The translations under genes were made by a program, and so were the position numbers. A stretch of 27,619 nt of DNA from a virus: positions 1 through 27,619 of IMG/VR virus record IMGVR_UViG_3300025154_001074; one strand, given 5' to 3'. Each line of letters starts with the position of its first letter. Positions within the stretch are counted from its first letter, which is position 1. A model generated the notes under the pieces. That model saw nothing but the letters and a program-made list of their open reading frames with translations. It made no database searches and was not told the origin of the DNA. Shown here in pieces: positions 21,975 to 27,619 of this stretch.

Positions 21975-22618
21975 AAGTTATGATTACAGGTGCATCTCGG
22001 GGACTTGGAAAAGAACTTGTTAATGTATTTTCTGGCCATGGGAATTATTTGATAATGAGTAATCGTAATGACATTTATGAATTGCATGAAGAAGGTGTTG
22101 TGGTAAGCGGGGATTTAACTCATCCCGCAACAATCAATACATTATGTCATGAAGCAGAATTGGTTGATGGGATTGATATATTGATTAATTGTGCCGGGAT
22201 TTATGCTAATGGGGAATTTAATCAAGCAGAACTTAAAAAAGTAATGGATGTAAATTTTTTCGCAACAGTCCTTCTGACTATGAAATTATTCCCGCTATTC
22301 CGCAGGCGGAATGGGGGCTGTATCGTTAATTTAAACTCTCTGGCTGGGGTAGTAGCCGGAAAGGGAGAAATGGCATACGCAGCCAGTAAACACGCCTTAA
22401 AAGGGTTCTTCGATTCTTTGAAATTTGAAGCCACAAAATACAATATAAAAATTTTGAATGTTTATTCCGGGGCAATGAAAACCGATATGACAAAGCATCG
22501 TCCTGACTGGGATAAACTTATTGACCCGAAAGAAGTTGCAAGAGTTATTTTTGATTTATGTCAAAATTATAAATCATTAAACATAAATGAGATTACAATT
22601 ACCCGGAGCAATTATTAA
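21971..22618 (+). CDS. Short-chain dehydrogenase/reductase
   Basis: A 215-residue classical SDR. TGASRGLG (6-13) binds NAD(P), NCAG is at 73-76, and the catalytic set is S123, Y136 and K140 (YAASK). It should oxidise or reduce a carbonyl/hydroxyl, here probably on a sugar. It is coupled to the transketolase piece upstream (ATGA), and its stop abuts the fusion gene. Confidence 0.88.
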   Translation: MKVMITGASRGLGKELVNVFSGHGNYLIMSNRNDIYELHEEGVVVSGDLTHPATINTLCHEAELVDGIDILINCAGIYANGEFNQAELKKVMDVNFFATVLLTMKLFPLFRRRNGGCIVNLNSLAGVVAGKGEMAYAASKHALKGFFDSLKFEATKYNIKILNVYSGAMKTDMTKHRPDWDKLIDPKEVARVIFDLCQNYKSLNINEITITRSNY

Positions 22619-24994
22619 ATGAATGCATTAACCAAATGTATTTGTAATAGTGACCGTTTCACAGAGCGGGAATCACAATATTATGAAGTGACCCCAGAAG
22701 GGGAAACTGTAATTGCTAAAAATGGATCAAGAATAAAATTGGCCGAATGTCTTGATTGTGGGGTTATTCGACAGACAACTCTTCCTTTTGTTAAAACAGA
22801 ATATAAGAAATATTATCAGGAATATCAGCCGGTAAATGAACAATATAAGGCAAAAGATTATGATCATGACTTGAGAATTGCTAAATTACGGGCAAATGAT
22901 TACGGAATTTATGGAGGTTGTGAACTTATTTTGCTTGATGTTGGTTCCGGTTCCGGGGCGTTTGTAGATGAATGCCGGTCCAGGGGTGCGGCGGCTTATG
23001 GTTGTGAGATTTCCCAATATGCCTATGCCCCTACTGGGAATTTTATTTATAATGGGATGTTGGAGGATATTGCATTCCCAACTGATCATTTTGATGTTGT
23101 AACGTGCCATGATGTATTAGAGCATTGTCTTGACCCGGTTTCTTTTATAAAGGAAATGTTCAGAATTACCAAACAGGGTGGAAAATGTATTATTGATTTT
23201 CCCAATTTTCATGTTGAGGCTGGAAAACATCATTGGAAGATTGAACATATTTGGTATTTTAATACAGATCAATTAAAAGAATTGCTTGCAAAAACAGGAT
23301 TTATAATCAGTGGAATAAAAAATCCAATTGAATCAAAAATATTATTTACTTGTGCCAAACCAGAAGAAGATAGAAAAACAATTTTGCTCCCTCCTGGGAT
23401 TGGGGACTCATATTGGTCCTTGATTAAATTACCGGCATTGATTGAAAGGGAAAATATTGGAATTCCTGAAATAGCAGTTGCTTGTAATAAAGAGAAAAAA
23501 TACAACGGACACAAGAGGGCATTTCCTTTTATTGAAATGTTTCCTTTTGTTCATTCTTCCGGGTTCTCTCTTTCTACAGATGGGGAAAGTAATAAAAAAA
23601 TCTGGAAAGAAGCGTATGCTCAAGAAGGAAGGACAATTTTCAGAGATGTTTTAAATTGTAATTATTTCGTTTCATATAATGGCCATTTACGAATTGGCAA
23701 AAGTATGAATGAGATTGATCCTGATTTGAAATGTTCCTGGAATCCGAAAATGTTTGTTTCTCTTGAACAACTTAATTTTCAGAAGATGTGTCAAGAACAA
23801 TTTGGGAAATATATTGTTTTTTATTTTATTTTTGGTGGGACTTATAGTTATTGGACGCAGCAATTCCCAATTAAGAATATTATTGGGTATATCAGGAAGG
23901 TATTGAATCGGACAGGATTGAAAGCAGTATTTACCGGAGCAATATGGGATGGTGATGATAATCCATTGAATGAAATAAAAAAGAATTTTCCTGACTCAAT
24001 TGATCTTGTAGGGAAGACGACTGTTCAGCAATTGTTTGGATTATTGAAAGGTTCAGAATTGGTTGTTGGTTATCCTTCCGGGTTGACAATTCTTTCTGCT
24101 TCGATGGGGATTAAAACCCTTACAATATGGAACGATTATTATAATAGGGATTTTGCCTGGAATTGTGTTCAACCGGAAGTTTGGAATAAAACATATTTTA
24201 CCGAAAATACAAATGGGATTAATGTTAATTCATTAACAACTAAATCAATAGGAATAATCGAAGGGATTGCAAAACCTTCCAAACTTCCTTTGCCAACAGG
24301 AAAGAGGGAAGTTCAAACAAAGAAAAATGAAAAGGTTATTAAATCTGTTGAATTAAAACGTTCTCCTTGTTTGACAATTGCTTGTGTCCTCAAATCTGGT
24401 GGGGATTATGACGAAAAATACGTCCAGATTATGAAACGAATGATTGAAAAGACTGTAACAATTCCTTATAAGTTTTGTGTTTTAACTGATATGAATGTTA
24501 AGGATATTGAATTAATTATACTTAAAAAGAATTTTCCGGGTTGGTGGTCCAAACTTGAATTATTTTCTCTTTATGGTCCGGTACTTTATATTGATCTTGA
24601 TACAGTAATTTTACATAATATTGATAAACTTGTAAATTCTGTATCAAGGATGGATAATGGTCAATTTTGGATGCTTCCTCCTTTTAATTCTTCCAGGAGG
24701 GAAAAGGGGATGTGGGCATCTGGGATAATGGCTTGGCATGGGGATTTTAGATATTTAATTGATAAATTTGATCGTAAAAATTATGAGGGGTGGGATCAGG
24801 TTTATATTTCAAAGACACTTGAAAAACGAGGAGTTAAAATTGAATCAATTGGCCGTTTTTCAAGAATAGCATCATACAAAAGGCATTGCTCAAGTACGAG
24901 TAATAAGCCAAATGAGTTTGATATTGTTTGTTTCCACGGGAGAGAGCGGCCACATACTTGCAAACATCAATGGGTCAAGGAGATTTGGGTATGA
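22619..24994 (+). CDS. Three-domain methyltransferase / GT9-like / GT8-like fusion
   Basis: A 791-residue protein in three parts. Residues 1-250 have paired cysteines (C7/C9, C44/C47) like a zinc knuckle, then a class I SAM methyltransferase with DVGSGSGAF (107-115) and VVTCHDVLEHC, as in sugar methyltransferases. Residues 254-550 look like a heptosyltransferase-type GT9 fold: LLPPGIGDSYWSLIKLPAL at the start and VGKTTVQQLFGLLKGSELVVG plus PSGLTILSASMG near the end. Residues 585-791 resemble a nucleotide-sugar transferase of GT8 type: FCVLTDMN, LYIDLDTVIL with DLD at 659-661, and GWDQVYIS. One gene thus both transfers and methylates sugars. The GT9 part may be non-catalytic. Confidence 0.75.
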   Translation: MNALTKCICNSDRFTERESQYYEVTPEGETVIAKNGSRIKLAECLDCGVIRQTTLPFVKTEYKKYYQEYQPVNEQYKAKDYDHDLRIAKLRANDYGIYGGCELILLDVGSGSGAFVDECRSRGAAAYGCEISQYAYAPTGNFIYNGMLEDIAFPTDHFDVVTCHDVLEHCLDPVSFIKEMFRITKQGGKCIIDFPNFHVEAGKHHWKIEHIWYFNTDQLKELLAKTGFIISGIKNPIESKILFTCAKPEEDRKTILLPPGIGDSYWSLIKLPALIERENIGIPEIAVACNKEKKYNGHKRAFPFIEMFPFVHSSGFSLSTDGESNKKIWKEAYAQEGRTIFRDVLNCNYFVSYNGHLRIGKSMNEIDPDLKCSWNPKMFVSLEQLNFQKMCQEQFGKYIVFYFIFGGTYSYWTQQFPIKNIIGYIRKVLNRTGLKAVFTGAIWDGDDNPLNEIKKNFPDSIDLVGKTTVQQLFGLLKGSELVVGYPSGLTILSASMGIKTLTIWNDYYNRDFAWNCVQPEVWNKTYFTENTNGINVNSLTTKSIGIIEGIAKPSKLPLPTGKREVQTKKNEKVIKSVELKRSPCLTIACVLKSGGDYDEKYVQIMKRMIEKTVTIPYKFCVLTDMNVKDIELIILKKNFPGWWSKLELFSLYGPVLYIDLDTVILHNIDKLVNSVSRMDNGQFWMLPPFNSSRREKGMWASGIMAWHGDFRYLIDKFDRKNYEGWDQVYISKTLEKRGVKIESIGRFSRIASYKRHCSSTSNKPNEFDIVCFHGRERPHTCKHQWVKEIWV

Positions 24995-25665
24995 TTGATC
25001 CTATCCTTATAACCGGCGCTGCCCGTTCTGGAACAAGTATGACCGCTGGGATTATTCATATTTGTGGTGGATTTGGCGGGGATACGGCAGGCCCGAATAT
25101 TCATAATCAAAAGGGGATGTTTGAAAATCTTGAAATAAGAAATTCAATTACTAAACCATATTTGAAAAGCATTGGTTGTGACCCTTTAGGGCAAAGGCCA
25201 TTACCTAATTCCCGGCAGGTTTTTGAGGTAACTCAACAGCAAGGAGAACAATGGAGAAAAAGGATACAATCAGTAATACAATATCAAGGATATAAGGACG
25301 GGATTTGGTATTACAAGGGGGCGAAGATGTGTTTGTTTTGGTATATGTGGCATCTTGCCTTTCCTGCTGCTAAATGGGTAATTGTAAGACGTGAAGCTGA
25401 TCAAATTGCTGAATCTTGTTTGCGAACTTCTTTCATGCGTGCTTATAAGACAAAAGATGGCTGGTTGGATTGGGTAAAAGTTCATGAAGATAGATTCAGA
25501 CAAATGAACAAGGCTGGTCTTGAAATTATGGAAGTTTGGCCCTCTAAAATAATTGCCGGGGATCAATTAGAGATGAAACAAATGATTGAATGGTTAGGGC
25601 TTGAATGGAAACAGAATCTTGTAAATGCCTTTGTTGATCCTGCTTTATATGGAGGTAAAAAATAA
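24991..25665 (+). CDS. Sulfotransferase family protein
   Basis: A 224-residue protein from the ATG at 24991 (AAGGAG upstream, ATGA overlap with the fusion gene). The P-loop GAARSGTS (9-16) and WVIVRREADQIAES (129-142) are the two PAPS-binding blocks of the sulfotransferase family. It is the last cassette gene; its stop overlaps the head-tail connector start (TAATG), so the cassette joins the structural genes without a gap. The acceptor is unknown, probably a glycan. Confidence 0.75.
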   Translation: MIDPILITGAARSGTSMTAGIIHICGGFGGDTAGPNIHNQKGMFENLEIRNSITKPYLKSIGCDPLGQRPLPNSRQVFEVTQQQGEQWRKRIQSVIQYQGYKDGIWYYKGAKMCLFWYMWHLAFPAAKWVIVRREADQIAESCLRTSFMRAYKTKDGWLDWVKVHEDRFRQMNKAGLEIMEVWPSKIIAGDQLEMKQMIEWLGLEWKQNLVNAFVDPALYGGKK

Positions 25666-26048
25666 TGGGCCGGGTTACTTCCGCAGAAGTTCGAGAAATA
25701 ATTGATATTGATTCATCAATAACTGATATCACTCCATTTATTACTGCTGGGAATTTGTTGGTAACAAATGCATTTTCCGGGGATACGCAAGTTGGTGATG
25801 CAACATTAAAAGAAATTGAACGATATATTGTTGCTCATATTATTTGTTCCAGGGATCAGAGAACAATAGAGGAATGGGCAGGCGGTAATGAGGGGGTAAG
25901 GGTGAAATATATGGGCCAGTTCGGAAAAGGTCTTGAATCTACTCCTTATGGGCAGAATGCATTGCTTTTGGATTTTACTGGCAGATTGGCGGCTCTTGGT
26001 AGAAAACGGGCAAGTATCGGAATGATTGATTATTCGACGGATGTATAA
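25665..26048 (+). CDS. Head-tail connector (adaptor)
   Basis: A 127-residue protein resembling phage adaptor proteins that bind the portal ring: a short helical protein with SAEVREIIDIDSSITDITPFI at the start, a central helix ending AHIICSRDQR, and a loop YMGQFGKGLESTPYGQNALLLD. It resumes the structural order after the cassette. The family is assigned from position and pattern. Confidence 0.65.
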   Translation: MGRVTSAEVREIIDIDSSITDITPFITAGNLLVTNAFSGDTQVGDATLKEIERYIVAHIICSRDQRTIEEWAGGNEGVRVKYMGQFGKGLESTPYGQNALLLDFTGRLAALGRKRASIGMIDYSTDV

Positions 26049-26399
26049 ATGAACAATCGAGTAAGAAAAAATCTGTTGAGACAAACCGCTGTTTATTGGG
26101 GTTCTCCGGTAAATGATGGGTATGGAGGAAAGACGTTTGCTGCCCCTGTAGAAGTTGAATGTCGTTGGATGGTTAAACAGGAAAAGATTGTATTACAGAA
26201 TATGGAAGAAGTTCTTTCAAAGGCTGTTGTTGCATTGAGTGATGATGTTGAAGTTGGGGGGAGATTGGCCTTGACTGATCTTGATAATTTGAATAGTTCC
26301 CAACTTCCTGAAGATGAAGAGTCTTTTGAAATTATGAAATTCTCGAAGAATCCTGATCCGAAAGCAAATGTTTTTGTAAGGACTGCGTGGCTGATATGA
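26049..26399 (+). CDS. Head closure (stopper)-like protein
   Basis: A 116-residue protein, beta-rich, with TAVYWGSPVNDGYGGKTFAAP and VECRWMVKQEKI. This is the usual pattern of small head-closure proteins that seal the portal after packaging. It starts directly after the connector stop and overlaps the next gene by ATGA. Assignment rests on pattern and position. Confidence 0.6.
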   Translation: MNNRVRKNLLRQTAVYWGSPVNDGYGGKTFAAPVEVECRWMVKQEKIVLQNMEEVLSKAVVALSDDVEVGGRLALTDLDNLNSSQLPEDEESFEIMKFSKNPDPKANVFVRTAWLI

Positions 26400-26806
26400 G
26401 CTTGAATCTTACCGGATTAGACAAAGTGTTGCAAAATCTCAATCGAGAAGTGAAAGCAATTGAAAATAGAACGCAGAAAGGATTAATGACTGCTGGTTTA
26501 CTCGTAAAACGAGAAGCACAGTTGAAAACCCCTGTTGATATTGGAAATTTGAAGGCATCCGCTTATGTTGATCCAATTCATGACTCCATGGGGAGACTTG
26601 GTGTCGAAATTGGATATACCGCTTTTTATGCTCCTTTTGTTCATGAGGCATCTGGGAAATTGAAGGGATTACCAAGGCCAAGGCCACATAAGGGGAGATT
26701 TTGGGATCCACAGGGAAGGGCTGAACCGCAGTTTTTACGAAATGCATTATATCAAAATGCAGATAAGATTTTATCAATAATTGCCGAGGATGCAAAAATT
26801 AGATGA
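26396..26806 (+). CDS. HK97 gp10-like neck/tail component
   Basis: A 136-residue protein with the gp10-like layout: an N-terminal helix, then KREAQLKTPVDIGNLKASAYV, a strand block GVEIGYTAFYAPFVHEASGK, and a final PQFLRNALYQNADKI helix. The ATG at 26396 overlaps the previous stop; a GTG nine bases earlier (26387), with AAGGA just upstream, is also possible. Confidence 0.82.
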   Translation: MSLNLTGLDKVLQNLNREVKAIENRTQKGLMTAGLLVKREAQLKTPVDIGNLKASAYVDPIHDSMGRLGVEIGYTAFYAPFVHEASGKLKGLPRPRPHKGRFWDPQGRAEPQFLRNALYQNADKILSIIAEDAKIR

Positions 26807-27195
26807 ACTCAGTTGCCGAAGATATAAAAGACATTCTTGAAGATGATTCTATTGGGTCATTAGGGACTGATATTTTTATTGGTATGATGCCCGAACTTCC
26901 CGATTCTTGTATTTGTTTGTCTGATAATCAGGGATTAGGAAAACCAGAATCAAGATATGAGTGGGATTATACCGGGGTGCAGGCTTTAATTAGAGGGGTA
27001 GAAGGTGGCTATCAGGCTGTGTACGCGAAAGCCGTAGCCGTTAAGGTATCTCTCCATGGACTGGTAAATGAAACGGTAAATTCAGCGATTTATAAGATGA
27101 TTCAGGCGGGCCATGATCCGCTTTACCTGGGAGTCGATAATAAAAACCGGCCAATGTTTTCAATTAATTTTGAAATTCAAAGAACATCGGCCTAA
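26803..27195 (+). CDS. Tail terminator / minor capsid-like protein
   Basis: A 130-residue protein placed between gp10-like and tail-tube genes, where phages encode the tail terminator. It has an N-terminal helix (VAEDIKDILED), a strand with CICLSDNQG, and alternating strands ending MFSINFEIQRTSA, like DUF3168-type or Gp13-type proteins. It is coupled by ATGA. Confidence 0.65.
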   Translation: MNSVAEDIKDILEDDSIGSLGTDIFIGMMPELPDSCICLSDNQGLGKPESRYEWDYTGVQALIRGVEGGYQAVYAKAVAVKVSLHGLVNETVNSAIYKMIQAGHDPLYLGVDNKNRPMFSINFEIQRTSA

Positions 27196-27215
27196 CAAAA
27201 CAGGAGGACAATGAT

Positions 27216-27619
27216 ATGTCTGTAAGTGCAGTTGTAAGCAAGGGGACAGTTTTTAAAAGAGGCGATGGGGCAAGCAATGAAGTGTTTGCTACCTTGACGG
27301 AAATTAATAGTGTTGGGCTGCCTTCACAGTCCCGGCCCATGATTGATGTTACCGATCTTTCCAGTACAGCAAGAGAGTTTATCCCTGGCTTACTGGATTC
27401 TGGACAGGTAACAATCAATATGAATTTTACCCGCAATACTTATATTGCGATGCGGGCGGATTTACTTTCTGATAGTTCGGTAAATTATCAGATTGTTTTG
27501 CCTGATGCAAGTAATACGACTATTGATTTTGCCGGGTATGTTCAGGATATGGGCGGTAATGTTCCTGGACCGGATGAAAAGATTGCTGTTGATGTTACTT
27601 TTAAAATTACTGGCTCGAT
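27216..27619 (+). CDS. Tail tube (major tail) protein, 3' end cut off
   Basis: An ATG with AGGAGG ten bases upstream begins MSVSAVVSKGTVFKRGDGAS and stays open to the window edge (134 codons). The N-terminal pattern (TLTEINSVGLPSQSRPMIDV, then SSTAREFIPGLLDSG) and a later GYVQDMGGNVPG are typical of lambda gpV-like or phi-type tail tube proteins. The presence of a tube gene right after the terminator suggests a long-tailed virion. Confidence 0.8.
   Translation, partial: MSVSAVVSKGTVFKRGDGASNEVFATLTEINSVGLPSQSRPMIDVTDLSSTAREFIPGLLDSGQVTINMNFTRNTYIAMRADLLSDSSVNYQIVLPDASNTTIDFAGYVQDMGGNVPGPDEKIAVDVTFKITGS

Overview
The window is a piece of a tailed double-stranded DNA phage (Caudoviricetes) or a prophage of that type. 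Two gene blocks diverge from a control region at about 8578-8767. The leftward (minus) block holds DNA replication and control genes. The rightward (+) block holds DNA packaging, capsid and head-tail genes up to a tail-tube gene cut by the window end. The DNA is AT-rich, Shine-Dalgarno sites are of the bacterial GGAGG type, and genes are tightly packed with many ATGA, TTGA or TAATG overlaps. A CMP-KDO synthetase gene and a surface-sugar gene cassette suggest a Gram-negative bacterial host, but the sequence does not identify the species. No tRNA, rRNA, CRISPR array, insertion sequence, integrase or lysis gene was seen.

Minus block, read from 8577 down to 1: small phage proteins, a zinc-ribbon protein, a sigma-70-like factor, a ribbon-helix-helix-like protein with a hydrophobic tail, a Cys-rich protein, an unlisted 57-residue gene (6163-6336), a zinc-ribbon/Toprim primase, two small unknowns, a structured intergenic region (about 4612-4852), a stand-alone winged-helix protein, a replication initiator, a DnaC-like helicase loader, small proteins, a leader with a strong terminator-like hairpin, a zinc-ribbon protein and a DnaB-like helicase. 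The first codons of a further gene reach the left edge. Inside the initiator gene lies a pair of exact 26-bp direct repeats read in two different frames, a good candidate for the replication origin. Initiator-with-origin followed by loader is the same logic as lambda O/P.

Plus block: small and large terminase, kdsB (CMP-KDO synthetase), portal, MuF-like protein, DUF2213-type protease with a nested in-frame scaffold start, a decoration-like protein, the major capsid protein and a small head protein. An 8-kb cassette of nine genes follows (17596-25665): DUF115-like protein, zinc-type alcohol dehydrogenase, FkbM-like methyltransferase, transketolase TPP half, sulfotransferase-like protein, transketolase pyrimidine-domain half, short-chain dehydrogenase, a methyltransferase/GT9-like/GT8-like triple fusion and a second sulfotransferase. 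The ordinary head-tail genes then resume (connector, stopper, gp10-like, tail terminator, tail tube).

The most unusual feature is that a whole sugar-making and sugar-decorating pathway is translationally coupled inside the late virion operon instead of sitting at its edge. Its CMP-sugar gene is placed separately between terminase and portal. Made at the same time as capsids, the products could modify virion glycans or remodel the surface of the infected cell; the sequence alone does not decide between these.
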